Notes: a model not told the origin generated them from the letters alone. 64,000 nucleotides of DNA from Muraenolepis orangiensis (GCA_027704905.1 CM051020.1:7945335-8009334), one strand, 5' to 3'. Shown: positions 24,166-37,090, counted from the first letter of the stretch. Numbers and translations: made by a program.

Positions 24166-24273
24166 GCCAAGACTAAGGCCAGATGACCCCCGGATCAAAA
24201 ATAGATGGGGGTCAAAGGTTGTGTACGTGTACACATGTACACAGTGCACATCGCGTGGGCCGGTGTTTAGCAA
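22657..24273 (-). CDS. LINE C reverse transcriptase, uninterrupted frame (5'-truncated ORF2)
   Basis: An open frame of 538 codons. The first 40 or so residues lie outside or at the edge of the element and are not RT. The domain then runs from LPGELNTFFARFDVNG (about 48) through PDDIPGRVLRACADQL (99-114), NDYRPVALTSIVSKCFERL (153-171), the FVDYSSAFNT box with its catalytic Asp (223-232), TGAPQGCVLSPLL (280-292) and the active-site FADDTTV (312-318), to the thumb-like FKFLGVHISEDLTW and the C-terminal RDSFHSQAIRLLNKGV. The palm aspartates are all present and there is no internal stop or frameshift, unlike LINE B. The apurinic endonuclease domain is absent, so the copy could not retrotranspose alone. 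The copy is probably fairly young, but no divergence was calculated. Confidence 0.85.
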   Translation of the reverse strand: MLNTGPRDVHCVHVYTYTTFDPHLFLIRGSSGLSLGSLWCVENSSTSLPGELNTFFARFDVNGSPPKPAPTGETSQLRISEADVRRTFKRLNIRKAAGPDDIPGRVLRACADQLAGVFADIFNLSLSQAVVPAVFKISTIVPVPKQTKVTCLNDYRPVALTSIVSKCFERLVKDFICSVLPTTLDPWQFAYRQNRSTDDAIAMAFHTALSHLEGKNCYVRMLFVDYSSAFNTIVPAKLDTKLRGLGVPPSMCSWILNLLSDRRQVVRMGSTTSEPLTLNTGAPQGCVLSPLLYSLYTHDCMAMHSSNVIVKFADDTTVMGLIAGDDETAYREEVGSLEQWCQENSLALNVKKTKELIVDFRRQRGEHSPISIDGVAVERVSSFKFLGVHISEDLTWSTHTTHVVKRAQQRLYFLRRLKKFSMGPRILRTFYNGTIESVLTGCITAWYGNCTALERRALQRVVRTAQYIVGGELPSLLDIYNQRCVAKAKRIIKDIAHPSHELYSLLPSGRRYRSIKCRTNRLRDSFHSQAIRLLNKGV

Positions 24274-24865
24274 TGCTCCACTTCACTTCTGTCCCTTGGA
24301 ACAACACCATGATTAACCTTCAGTTCGGTGTTATCTGATGGCAAAGCCCTGTGGCGCAGGGATTCATTTAGCTTAATAACAACCTCCTATCTGAAATGAG
24401 GAATAGGAAGAGAAAGCCAATGGGTAGCAGGCATATCCTTGACTCATTACAAGTGGAGCTGGTGGCGTGTATCAGAAGTGTTTGCTGACTCATAGCAGTG
24501 GAAAATCGGTTTAGGTGGCAGTTTAAAATAATAAAATAAAAGTAGCTGGTAATTAGGGAAACTAATTAAGAGGAATACATTTTCTTGTTAAAACACTATT
24601 GGAACTGTGGTATATAGGCTGCTGTTGTTTGAGAACTCAAGCTAACACTTTGCGCATTCAATTAAATTCCCATAAACATAAACTCAAAATGGCTAGCTTT
24701 TATACTATTATTGAATTATGATATCATTTCCTAAAAATGTAACTGAAAGTTTCTATAGAGAAACCTATACGAATACTAAAAGTAGACATTTAGAAACAGT
24801 TCCAGTGTTTCCCATACATTGATTTATTATTGTACATTGTACATTGTACATTGATTTATTATTGT
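24166..24865. other. non-coding unique sequence
   Basis: Nothing recognised beyond a GTACATGTGTAC-type palindrome near 24225-24245. Confidence 0.45.
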
Positions 24866-24991
24866 ACGGGTGTCTAGCAGTGAATACCTGCCCCAGGAGA
24901 CGGTATGAGTCCTGTGTGTCTAGTGGTGTAGACCTGCCCAGGAGACGGTATGAGTCCTATGTGTCTAGTGGTGTATACCTGCCCAGGAGAT
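24826..24991. repeat. 45-bp minisatellite with a flanking short tandem
   Basis: Three copies of a 45-bp unit beginning GTGTCTAG start at about 24870, 24916 and 24961. They share CCTGCCC, CAGGAGA and GGTATGAGTCCT; the third is shorter and merges into a TA tract. Just upstream, TTGATTTATTATTGTACATT and GTACATT units repeat (24826-24867). Confidence 0.92.
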
Positions 24992-24992
24992 G

Positions 24993-25052
<60 letters not shown>
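24992..25052. repeat. (TA)n microsatellite
   Basis: A nearly pure TA run of about 60 bp directly after the minisatellite. Confidence 0.95.
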
Positions 25053-25055
<3 letters not shown>

Positions 25056-26134
25056 ACTATATTAAAACCAACTTTTTCTATGTGTAAATTTGTACTATTG
25101 GACTATTGGAGGGAGACATTTCAAAATAAAGTGCCTTTTGGGCCATGTATAGGTGTTTTTGCAACCCTACAAATGTGTTTTAACACCCCTTGCTCCCGTC
25201 AGTGAGATAGCAGTTAAACAAGTCTACATTTGTTTGTTTATAATGAATGCTGAGCAGTACAAGGGAGCCAAGTCCAGCCTACTTTCTCTGCTCCTCTATG
25301 TGTATAATGCGTACTACAAATACAATACGTTTAGAACAATCGTAGTAAGAGGCCCACCCACTGAAAATGAACTGAAATTAACTTTCTGTCTGAAGCCGGC
25401 CCTGGGGGGGTAGATACAGCAACCGAGTGCTACTGTATCCTTTTCAGTATCCTTTGGTCACAGGAAGTAATACAAGGCCCTTTTTCCAATTAATCTCTTA
25501 CATCCTGACTTGCTGCCAGGCGTTAAGAAGTGGAATGTCACCTTAGCCAACAAGGTGGGACTCCCAGACTGTTTCGGATGGCCAAGTGCCCGGTATCGGA
25601 AACAGGGTACGGCCACTGACCGTTTGTCACGCACGGACGCAGACATTACTCAGCAGTCCTGCCCACCGCTCCTGTGGAAGTGGATGAAACGACGAGCTAC
25701 GATAATGGTTGCAGGCAGGCAGCCACACTAAAGTGCAATTATGAATCACAGCCCTTGTTCAAGTTGATTTGTATTCAGCGGCATGTGTTGTTTAAAAAGT
25801 GTGAATGGAGTGCAGAGAGGGTTGGATTGATGTGGTCGATGGGTCCATGGTGGTATTTAACTGTCCAACTATCTGTGGTTGGATCCGCTTTGAGCAGAGC
25901 TTTCTTTTTGACAAATTATATGTTATGTAAAAATAAATAATCAAACATGGCAAATTCAATGACGGGTCATATCCTTCCACTCACAATGATGATGAATTGG
26001 TATACTGTAAGAGCACTTATTTCTCTGAATTGAATCCATTTATATAAAATGCCAGAGCAATTAAGTTGGCAGCACGATCATGTTGTCGGAATTGGACAAA
26101 ATACCCCATTAAACATTTTTCTGCGAGACGTAAC
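25053..26134. other. non-coding unique sequence
   Basis: No exon or mobile element recognised. Confidence 0.45.

Positions 26135-26168
<34 letters not shown>
26135..26168. repeat. (TA)n microsatellite
   Basis: Pure TA run of about 34 bp. Confidence 0.93.
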
Positions 26169-26171
<3 letters not shown>

Positions 26172-27732
26172 TTGATCACTATTGGTAGGTAAATTGGTAT
26201 GTAAATAGACCATGCAAGTGGAATATTTATGTTGGTTAGCCTTTTAAAACAAAATATTTTAAATGAATTCAAATGTGGCCTTTATTTAATTCAGCAAAAG
26301 AACATTCATATATGTAAAGCCTTCACAGCAACTCTTGTTACTACACAATAGGGGAAACAGTGGTGCATAACGTCTACACGGTACAACCTTCAGAATGAAC
26401 GCAACAAAGTATTTCAGTGTTTGGAATCTCCTTTAACATCACGCTGTTACACCCAGGGGAACATAGATATTTTTTAGCCCGTCCTTTTTGATGTCATTGA
26501 ATAAAGCTAAATATAGGCACCCGGAGAAACCCAGATTATTGCTATGGAGCGTGAGAAAGCGCAAGTGATAGATATAGGACGGCAAGTGAGTTGGCAGAAG
26601 GCCTCATAGAAAGTCCTCGAAGGCTCCCCTTTGGGAGTCACTGCCAAATGGTCTATGCCGCTCGCCTTTTTCTCCTTTGCCCGTCTGGCGTAGCGGTAAA
26701 ATGTGTTTTTTAAAGGTGACACACTTTTAAAGTACAGCACACTAGATGATGACTCTGAGATCATAACGCAAATATTCACAGGTGTTGAGGTTACTGTGCT
26801 CTGAAATCGGATTTTTATAAGAAACAATGGAGAAATAAAGAGGTTGTGGCTCTTGGGAACTGAGTCGAATACAGGTGAATGATTTATTAATAATAATAAT
26901 AATAATAATAATAATGATAACTAATCTGTCTTCTCTTTGAAATGTGGCAGTAGCTGGACCCGCAGATAGAAGAAGGAACGGTGTAGATGAAGACATCGTT
27001 TTTTACTCCTGAAACACTCCTATCTACTAGTTCCAGTGGTCTTGCGTTATCCTTTACACACGACAAGATATAAAAAAAAAAGAAAAACTACATCCCAAGG
27101 CCAAGAGTTGGGTCGGAAAGCTGCAGCTTTTGAATTGATGTATAGGTGGACTCACCGTCCCCTGCGATGTGACCGGCGACCCAAGGAGCAAACCGAATAA
27201 ATGTTTCATGTTGACCTGGGCCCAGATCCTCTCCTCTCAAGGTCAACACTTTACCACCACCGGTCCACCATCCCCTAGCCAATCACATTGCTTCCAGATC
27301 CACCGCCTTCGTTTCGTACGGTTTTTAAAATGATGGGCCCATATTTCAAGAGCATGAAATACAACACAAAAAATAAAGAAGCACACACCGATAAAGGTTT
27401 TTTCCCTCATTGCGGTCAGTCAGAGTTAATATATAGTCTAAATAAATTTGGAAAAAAAAATTCTCCGATCCACTCTGACTTATCTCACGTTCGGAAAATG
27501 AGGTTGTGGTGGCGGCTTTATCTTTTAATGGCGGCAGTTTGGCAGCTCGCTCACTCTATCATGGAGGGCTTCACCAAGGCCCTTCCTTCTGGGCAACGCG
27601 GTGGGGGTGGGGGTGGGGGGGGGGATTGTAAACGGTCGTTCCGCAATCTGTAAACAATATTTCCCACACAATTATGTTGTTGGTTGTTTTGACTGTTGAC
27701 TGTTGGCTGATGAGGTCGGAATTGAATGAGGG
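26169..27732. other. non-coding unique sequence with (TAA)n
   Basis: Contains a TAA trinucleotide array at about 26887-26917, an A-rich run at 27070-27085 and a GGGGGT tract at 27601-27625. No exon is visible. Confidence 0.45.
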
Positions 27733-27926
27733 TGGTGGGCAGCAGCATAGTGTAATTGATAGTATAGGGGTGAGGGCCATTTGGGGTTCCATCCCCAATG
27801 TCCACAGTTAACCTGCATGTAGCTCCCTGAGCATGAGCAAGATGCCCTTTACCATTACTCGCTGCTGATTACCTGTATCTGTATTCACTGCGAGTCGCTT
27901 TTGATCAAACTGTCTGCTAATGTAAT
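27733..27926 (+). mobile_element. tRNA-derived SINE with L2-type tail
   Basis: The head carries A-box-like TAGTGTAATTGATAG (about 27749) and B-box GGTTCCATCCC (27785-27795), the internal promoter pair for RNA polymerase III. The body contains CCCTGAGCATGAGCAAGATG. The tail, GCGAGTCGCTTTTGATCAAA then CTGTCTGCTAATGTAAT, matches the 3' end of L2 LINEs in this window, the arrangement by which a SINE uses a LINE's reverse transcriptase. Confidence 0.7.
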
Positions 27927-29108
27927 ATCTGAACCTGTCTCCGTTAACAGGGATCCACTGTTAGATCAATGACACACGTCGTAAGTGCAGCGGTATCTTT
28001 TGAGGTGGTATCCCTCACAAGATACGGCGAGAACCCTTTATCATTACGCAGATGATCGAGTGATCATGAGTTATCCAACAAAACGGAAAAAAATGAAAGC
28101 CAACATAAGACATAACCTGCCCGCCCAATTTATTTCCACAGATCCTGCACATCTGTAGACTACAGTAGACACACATCTGGGGAAAACCCCTCAAAGGGTT
28201 CTTCAGCCCATCCATATTTAAAAACAGCTCATTTGAGGCACCGCAGGAGCGACATCATTTCTTACATCTCTGACCCTTAACCGCGCTCCCGGTGGAACGG
28301 GACATAAAGAGCACGGCTGATGTGCGTTTCACCGACAGATGACGAGAACAGGAAATGCATGAGGACGAATGACTCGGGCGATTTTTTTTTTTTCATCAAT
28401 CCGATGTTTCCGATGAGCTGAACAACTGAACAACTCTTCTTTTTTCCCGTGGCTTCCGGAAGAGCGACCCACTTACAGTGTTAATCCTGCATTGTTCTTT
28501 TGAATGTGCTTAATGACAACTTAGACTCGGATTGTGATGGGAGCAACAACCTTAAAAGGGTATTAAGCGTAGAAAAAAAGGACTTCACATTACTTCAGTA
28601 GGTGGCAATGAGTAGAGTTCCTTTCTGACTGGAGGCGATGCTTAGGAGAAGCGCTTATCTCGATAGAAAATTGCAACTCTACCAACTAACCAAACAAAAA
28701 TCCAGATTTTGTTGTGGAAGAAAAAAGACGAAATAGAAGTTCCAGGCAATGGCAAGCGAATTTGCTTTGCATGGTTTTTTTTTCGCTCAGCGATAATCAA
28801 ATGTACCAGTTTAAATATATCTTTACCTCATTAAGGTTAATGGCCGATTTTTTTTCCCCTTCATATTCTTGTTTTTCTCTCTTGGAATCTATGGATCCCG
28901 CCCTGTGTGCTCGGATCTCATTTGTAGTGCTTGCTAAGCTCTCGCCCAATTTAGGGTGGCACTGGACCGTCTCCTGCATTAGGGCTAAATCATCCATTTG
29001 ATTGCAGCAGACGTAATTGGAAATGATTCCCATAATGTCTTTCGAAAATAGCAATTAAGAGCAGCGAAGCCGTGGCAACTGGGAAAGACCACGTCGCCGA
29101 GTGAGTGA
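27927..29108. other. non-coding unique sequence
   Basis: The segment about 28960-29065 (ACGTAATTGGAAATGATTCC, AGCAATTAAGAG) has the composition of a conserved non-coding element, without further proof. Nothing else is recognised. Confidence 0.35.
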
Positions 29109-29127
29109 GCGAGGGTGAGAGAGAGAC

Positions 29128-29227
<100 letters not shown>

Positions 29228-29397
29228 AGGAGTTGTGAGGGGGGCCAGCCAAGCAGCAATTGCTCTGCACAGTTGAGCAGTGGAGATAAGCCGCAAAGCA
29301 GATGCTTGCATATCAAGTTGTTGCATTTGATGCCACATCTCGGTGAGTGCTGACTCACTGAGTTGCAGATTGGCAGGGCTGGGATTTCTTGTTTGTT

Positions 29398-29700
<303 letters not shown>

Positions 29701-31104
29701 TCCCTTGCATGTGCGTGTGTGCGTACAGCCTTCAGATGCTTGGGGACAATCCCTTCTTTCCTCAAAGGTGTGCCCTGTGAGGTGTGTCCTGCAGACAACG
29801 GGACATGTCTTCTTCCAGGGGACCCGTGTCCACGCTGTTATTAACCTTGCTCAGGCCCCGTGACACGGGGGGGCGGGAGAAGGAAGGCCATCCATCAGGC
29901 TGGGGCTGTGTGACCGACGGAGCCGCCCGCTCCGCCCCCCCTTCAGGGTTCAGGGAGACGGGTGAATGATGAGGAGCTGATTGAAAACTGATATACAGCG
30001 CCGTGTCCGGGACGTCTTCTCGTGGGTAGGTTTGTGTTTCGCCTTCATGTAAGGACTGTAACACTCTGTCCTTGATGTAAATACTGCAATGAAAGCCACA
30101 GTGGGTTTTTTCACTTTTTGTTGCATCACAGTATCATCCTCCACATCCCCCCCCCCCCCCCACAATTCCGCCTCATATTTTGTCAGCAGCAACAAAAGGC
30201 TGCAATTTGTAGGATTATTTGCTTAAAACATTAGAACATGAACTACAATTACCCACGTCAAAGACGTTCGGCCCTCTGACTAAATGTGAGGGAATGAAGA
30301 TGTAACACTGCCCATAGAGCGTGGGGTCACATCTTTGTCATTCTCGTCAAAAGTACACTGAAGCATGTAATAATGGCTCTGACTTGAAAAAAGGTACAAT
30401 GCTGACTCACAGATTCACTGTTTATAGCACAACACTCTATTCAGTGGAGTGAGGGGGAAAGTGGGAGGGACTTTGTATGTCCTTGTTTCTTAAAATAGGA
30501 GTTGACTCAACAACTTTCTGGTTATATGCTGCCCCCTATTTTGTGGAGGACTAATTCAACAGTTAAAATAGTACACAGTGCACCTGTTCATCCTGTTCAA
30601 TTTCCACTTCCCAACAAGTTAAATCAATGTACCATATGCTACCAGCAATTATTTAAATTAGATTTCATTACCAGCCATATTTAGATTATTATTTTTTTAA
30701 GATTTGTATGGTGGGGAATTAATGTCACAATGAAAATAAAATAGTATCTCATTAACAAGAAAATGATCTTGTTGAAGTGAGAAAAGACGTAATATGGAAA
30801 ACTGTAAATAACTGTCAATATTGTCAGATGTTTTAAAATAAAGTAAAATAATGATTTCCATGTGTTGCATCATTGAATTGTGAATGAAATCATGGCAATC
30901 TAGTATATTTTCATTTAATCATCGAGATGGATTGTCTTTTTTTTTAACTGCTTTCTTTGGTTTCTTACAAATGGATTCTGAAAAATGTATGAATACCTAA
31001 ATAAGATGTCTCCATCTGTCTTTTTGGATCAGTTACATTTATTTGACATTATTTATTACTTGCTTGAATGGCAAAGCGACAGAATGTACACAGCTTAATC
31101 ATCT

Positions 31105-31110
<6 letters not shown>
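29701..31110. other. non-coding, one doubtful exon-like block
   Basis: At 29729-29844 a GTACAG acceptor-like site precedes a cysteine-rich frame ending in a stop (CEVCPADNGTC, GDPCPRCY). There is no supporting neighbour exon, so it is not called as a gene. A C run lies at 30149-30162. The remainder is AT-rich and unique. Confidence 0.35.
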
Positions 31111-31181
<71 letters not shown>

Positions 31182-31259
31182 GTGTGTGTGTATGTGTGTG
31201 TGTGTGGGGGTGGGGGGTGTGTGTGTGTGTGTGTGCGCATACTCGTGCATCAGAATGTG

Positions 31260-31299
<40 letters not shown>

Positions 31300-31300
31300 A
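31111..31300. repeat. (GT)n compound microsatellite
   Basis: Three GT blocks interrupted by a GGGGGTGGGGGG stretch (31206-31217) and by CATACTCGTGCATC (31238-31251). Confidence 0.95.
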
Positions 31301-31453
31301 AAGTTTCACATTGAGATGCTCACAACATACATCACTTTGACATTATCGCTCACATAGATTTATACTGGCATCAATAAGCAGGCAACGCCTACGGCCCTGC
31401 ATAAGCTTAGCCTTCCACTCTGACGTGTCAGTAAATGTATGCTTTAGAGGACA

Positions 31454-31457
<4 letters not shown>

Positions 31458-31521
<64 letters not shown>
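31458..31521. repeat. (CA)n microsatellite
   Basis: CA run with a single CACCAC interruption. It lies 160 bp from the preceding GT array, so the two face each other as an inverted pair. Confidence 0.95.
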
Positions 31522-31524
<3 letters not shown>

Positions 31525-31759
31525 TGGGTTGTAGACAGAACCTTCATCAAGAAGGATGAATAATTATTGACATAGAAATGATTGATACAATAGCAACACA
31601 TACAATAGGCAGTTTATCATTTGCTTCCTGGTAAACTTGTTTGAGGAGAGGTGTGAAGGCCAGGGACTCACTTAGATTCATGTTGGCTCGTCATTTGTGA
31701 ATGTTCACAAATCTTTTGATTCGGGGGAAAACGATAGAAGGGTTTTTTGACTAATAGTA

Positions 31760-32060
31760 GATTTGAGATGTTTTTATTTGCCATGTGCAAAAAGTTCAAT
31801 GGAATGCTTACTGTGACCTGTGACTGTCACCACAGTGTGCATTTCAATACTATATACAGTATGTAAATGTACAATACTATGCTATACTAAACTATGCAAC
31901 ACTATACTATGCCATAAACAACACTATATACTACCTACTATGTACTATACTATATACTATAAAAAACAATATATACTACATTCTATATACTTTATATATA
32001 CTATATATATACAGTATATATATATATATATCATATATATATACTATATATATATAAAAC
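31760..32060 (-). mobile_element. antisense LINE 3' end (AGTAAGC family)
   Basis: It starts with TTTTTATTTGCCATGTGCAA and CAATGGAATGCTTACTGTGA (the reverse of the AGTAAGCATTCCATTG block), followed by imperfect ACTATA repeats to about 32060. The copy at 39272-39540 shows the same order. Confidence 0.72.
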
Positions 32061-34446
32061 AAATGATTGTCTTTAAATATGGGAATTAGCAGAATTAGCA
32101 GCTCAGTTCCACGAAACATATATAAATATAAAAGACCATATCAGGACATATTAAACATAACGCATAGTACTGCAACGACTCAAGTGAGGATTTAGCGGTT
32201 GTTTTTATGTCCGAAAAAACGATAACCACAGTAACTTGCTCGTACAGTTCGCTGGGGCCCCTAAAGGAACACTGCTTCATTACTAAGGGTCAATTCAATT
32301 TGTCATCTTACACACATGAAAGGAATCCCATTGAGCTTTGATGTGAACGTGCCGAGGCGGGACAGCCGGGGATATGGACCAGGTGGCCCGGGGCTCCCAT
32401 AACCGCTCTTTAGTCTTGCTGTGCCAGAAGGAGCTCACGGCAGATCCAGCGGCAAACGCAGGAGGTCAATGATCATGCTCGGTACTGTACTGTATTGCAG
32501 AGGATGAATGGGTTTTTACGGCATGCTCTGTTGAAGAAGGCCCGAGTCAGTCGATAAGGAAAAGATGCAGCCGTAGCTGCAGGGGGGGGGGGGTGGGGGG
32601 TGGGGTGGGGGGTCTTCAGGTGCTGTGCAATGGGCGGTGGTAAAAGTGGCAAGATTGATGTTGTTGTCAACTGATTTATTGGTTTTGGTATAGGTCCATC
32701 AGCAGAATGCTAGGTGGTCTTCTCACACATCCCTCCCGGGAGAGAGGATACCGGCGTCAAAGTCCTTCAAAATAAAACTGTTGCCGGGTATTCAATTATG
32801 ATCATCATTACTTTGATGTTCTAATTTAATATTTATGTATTGAAACCGATAGCCTGTGTTTGTGTCTTCCACCCTTGCCACTGTTCAAGCAAAACACATT
32901 TGCTAGACGGTTAGCAACCTTACATACCATGTGCGGATTTGGCATGTTGTTCCAATGGGATTCATCGAGGTGGGCCTACTCTGGTGTTAAATATATTGAT
33001 GTGAGTTAATAACGATAGCCTAGGCTGCGAAGAACAAATCATATTTAACAAATTAAACCTGGAGGAAAATACAATACACTCATCTATAAAAACAAAGTAT
33101 GTATTTTGTGGCATAGAAGGCATGGAAAGTTTTTCATAGATTCTCTGTGCCTACTTATTAGTGGATTCAATTATAGAAACTTGTCTACCTGGCTTTCGGA
33201 GAGTTGAAAGTGTTTGGCAGGCGGCTTGCATGCACCAATTCAATCAATTCATATTGTGTTACCGAATGAACACAGTAATTACAGCGACAATAGGATGAAC
33301 AGATTGTTCATTTGAATTTTAGATTTTAGAACGCTTCTTGAAAGTATTGTGAAGGGTCTTAGGGTTGATCAAATATTGTGTGAGTACAAGATGTGAATGG
33401 AGGATGGATACCCACACAGTAACGATCGTTTCACGACTGCATGAATGACAAACATTTTTTCAGGCCAGAATACAGACTCCCATCGCCGACCTCAAAGTGG
33501 AGGATTTGATTATTTTGAATTGTGAAACAACTGTGGCCCTAAATCTGACTGAATAGGAGCAAAATGAGGGGTTTGAGGAACCCAGGGATGATAAAGTAGA
33601 GGCAGAGGATACCCATCAGCTTATTGTAATCATGATATAACAGTGCGCGCAACAAAAGGCAGGCATGAGAACAACTCGTCACCCAGAAGTCAAAAGTGCA
33701 TTTCATTCCTCACAAATTATGAACAACAGGAACATGTATTATCCTCGTGTGACTTTTTCTCTTCAGGCGGTACTCCATCAAAGCTGAACTGCCACTAAAA
33801 CCGTATGGAAGGGCCCTGCTGTTCAAACCGATTTTTTGAACCGCGTAACATAAATGGTGTCAAGCTGTCGTGAATGACCCCCGCTACATGAGGCGAGTAG
33901 CGGCATGCTGCTGGGTGTCTCGGGACAACTCCCCCCGGCCCATGGGCACCAGCCTCTCTCTCTGTATCTGGTGCTTACGGTAAACCGCTTTAAGCCGCCA
34001 ATTTAGCGCTGTGTTAGTTTAGTGCCATGGCTGGACTTATTTGCTGTTGTGTCAGCGGTACCACAGCTGTGTTGGGCGATGTAACACCACGCCATTTGGG
34101 GGTGGGGTGGGGGGGGGGGGGTTCAAATCACTGATCTGGTGCTCCTTGAGAGGATAAAAGCACAGATTTGGATGTTGCCGTATTATTAGGTCTTAAAAAA
34201 GCAGTAGAGAGGTGGAAAAAAGCACCCATAACACCACTGCCAACCCTATTGTGTCCTTGCTGTTCCAGGGGACAAAAACAGTAAATACTAATCGTGTTTA
34301 TGGATAAATTTGGCCATCATCTCTGAAATATAAATGAATCATCCAGGATGAGAGGAAAAAAGGTAAAATGCTTACGCTGGAAGCAGTCAGGTAGATTTAC
34401 TCATGTGGAGTTACAAGCAATCAGGTGGACAAGCTGTAGAGGAGTG
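32061..34446. other. non-coding unique sequence
   Basis: G-rich runs at about 32582-32612 and 34100-34120. No exon or mobile element end recognised across 2.4 kb. Confidence 0.45.
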
Positions 34447-34520
34447 GGCAGGGCCCGACTGGCCATTGGGGAGGACCGGGAGTATTCCTGGTACTGGCAG
34501 GCTGATTGAGTGTCAGGCCA
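34447..34520. mobile_element. possible hAT terminal fragment
   Basis: CAGGGCCCGACTGGCCATTG followed by CCGGGAGTATTCCTGGT resembles the start of a fish hAT element. A weak partner, AGCAGGGCCGCCCCCTG, lies at 34793-34809, but the inverted match and the 8-bp flanks do not hold up, so the right end is undecided. Confidence 0.35.
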
Positions 34521-35409
34521 GTGCTAAAATTGCTAAATGTAATAGGTAAATCAAAGAGCAAAAACAGGGCAGTCCCTCAGAACGGTAGACCGCTCGCTAG
34601 TCCCCCGCCCGCTTTTAACATGATAGTCTCGCATGGCCGAACAGTTTGGTTACAAAATGGACAGCGCGTAAGAGAAGAGAAGAATGAGAGGAAAAAAGAA
34701 AATGTCGAGCTGCGAGGAAAGTTACGCTGAATGCTCTTAAATCACAGATATCTTGGTTGGAGTCGGAGTAAAAAGTAGTAGCAACATAGTAGCAGGGCCG
34801 CCCCCTGGAGGTCATATCACAACTACCTTTCCCCGAGTTGTTTCTATGACTGATAAAATGTAATCATGAGATGCGTATAATAATGTTTAAAATAAAGACA
34901 TGTATAAGTCCAGTCACAGCACTAAGGAAACGCCGGGATGCAAAAACAAACACTCCCAAAGAGCACAACCAATATATACATATACATATATATATATATG
35001 AATTTGTATTTCTGTTGCCTTAAGTAAGAGAAGTGCTCTTAAAACTGAAGACACATGTGACTGGACTTGACTTTTTTTCCTCCTTCAACCGGATGCTCCT
35101 TCACTCACACACAAGGAAAACACATCAGCGATCTGCCACAACCATAAGCTAATAATTGCACCAAATACCATGTCGAGCGTGTTTTGTTTTTGTTTGTTTG
35201 TTGGTTTGTTTGTTTGTTTTTCCCCATGCCGTCCAGGTGGTCCGTCTGCCCGAATCCACACCCTGATCACGCAGCCTGATTACAGTGAAGAAACCCAGTT
35301 ACTCCTTCGAGAAAAACCCTGTTTAAAAAGATCATCGTTTGTCATGTGAACGTGGCAATTCTTGTGTTACTCCCTCACCGGGAAAATGACCTTAACCTTG
35401 GTCACTCAG
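34521..35409. other. non-coding unique sequence
   Basis: A short TA tract at 34970-35000 and TTTG repeats at 35180-35220. No exon recognised. Confidence 0.45.
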
Positions 35410-35912
35410 CCTGAACCGGGTTTAGCGATGCGCCATGCGCTGTCTGTCCATCTCTCACAAAGGACCACAACCACCCTGGGCACCATCGCTTCTCCCCCCC
35501 TACCGTCCGGTCACGGGTTCCACAGCATCTGTACAAGGACTACCAGGTTCAAGGATAGTTTTTATCCACAGGCAGTGCACCTACCGAACTGCTGGCAGTG
35601 CTGCCACTATCATAACATTGTCATTAACATAACACTATCATACTTTCCTGGACTTTCTGGACTCATTACAGCTACTACACTGTTCTGCACTGTACTGCAC
35701 TGTATTCATGATGCTGCTGCACTACTGGCATTTAAAAATGCTTTTAAATGTATATATAATATATTCATCAGTGACTTTATTGTTCTTTTTATGTTAATTT
35801 TTATTGTGTATTGTATTTTTATAGTATTGTGTCTTAGAAATTCATACTGCGGGAGGGAATGGGGAGTAAGCATTCCATTGTATTTGATAAAAAATCTTGA
35901 AATCTCTTTTTT
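35410..35912 (+). mobile_element. LINE 3' part (AGTAAGC family), sense
   Basis: Encodes the last RT segment in one frame: RTTTTLGTIASPP, then CTRTTRFKDSFYPQAVHL. The 3' UTR contains GGACTCATTACAGC (35648-35661) and GGGGAGTAAGCATTCCATTG (35861-35880). It is the best sense copy for understanding the split antisense element at 13885-15640. Confidence 0.78.
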
Positions 35913-37090
35913 TCTTTCCTTTTTTACCACTATACCTTTCATCCTCTGGAGGTCCGTGGGACAGATGTCACATCTCATATACTTCCGAAATAAACGGTCT
36001 TTGGACCGAAAAGCCGGCGACGGCCGGAGGTTGAAGCGCCGCCGCTTTTTGTCATGTAATCCCACTGCTTTACGAGTGTTCTCACAGGAAGGGGTAGGTG
36101 AAGGCGAGGCGTTCACCTACCCCTTCAGCGCACCTCGCTCATAAGGGTCCCTCAGCGGCAGGACGGAGAATGGACCCTCGGCAGTCAATCTTGGTAATAT
36201 ATCTCGGGTCTCCAGGAGAGAGGGGAGGGGGGAGGGGGAGGGGGAGGGGGGGGTGGGGTCTTTGAGACACACAAAGTGGATCAACCTTTCAAAAAGAGAG
36301 ACATAGTTTCTTTTGAAGCCAATTAACAATACGGCTGAGGGAGAGGCTAAGTGTTCCGGGGACGGGAATTAGCACAATGGGAACATCTAAGGGAGCGTGT
36401 GTAATGTGGCTACTGAAGCGCACCAAATGCGATATCAAAGTCTCCGCGTCGGCTTTTGTGTGCGAGAACTAAAAACCCATCGCCTTCATTAACAAAAAAA
36501 AAGGAGCTAATGAACGCTAACGATGACCGACTGCCTCAACAAATATTGGTTTCGGCGGGATTTGAAAAGGTTTTTTTTTGTAAGGATCAGCAAACGCGTG
36601 CTAAACGTGGATTTATTTGATCTTTTAAACCCGAAAGAACGCAAAACTCAATGGTAAAGAACGACTCCCCCCCCGCCCCGCCCCCGCTCTATATCCGCCT
36701 GGTAACACCTTCACCCCTTGCTCAACATCCTCCACCCTCCTTGTACCCCAAGGTCAGCGTCATAACCTGCCGGCCTGTCAGCGTCTTCAATTCCAATTAC
36801 AGTTTTGACCCCAGCCCCACCAACCCGAACCCCCTCCCCCTCCCCCTCCCCACGGTGGGAGACCTTGACGAGTCCACCACGCAATCTACCCCCCGCGATC
36901 ATTACCGTACATCAAGCCAAGCATTGCGGCATTTCCAAGAGGAGGAGGCGGCGGGAGGGAGGGGGGGTGATGGCGCTTTGGATGATGTGAGCCGTGGCAT
37001 CTGTTTTATGAATCGTCCCGCCGGCTCTACTAATGGCACTACTGCCGCCGTTACTGCCCCTGCTCGAGATACTACAGAAATCTGTAACGG
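35913..37090. other. non-coding, GC-rich in parts
   Basis: Purine-rich GGGGGA tract at 36221-36255 and C-rich runs at 36667-36690 and 36830-36850. Frames here have no recognisable domain. The segment 36330-36540 is balanced unique sequence. Confidence 0.4.

Noticed and set aside
34447..34809. Complete hAT element
   Set aside because: The left end looks right, but the right end and the 8-bp flanks do not match, so only a fragment is reported.
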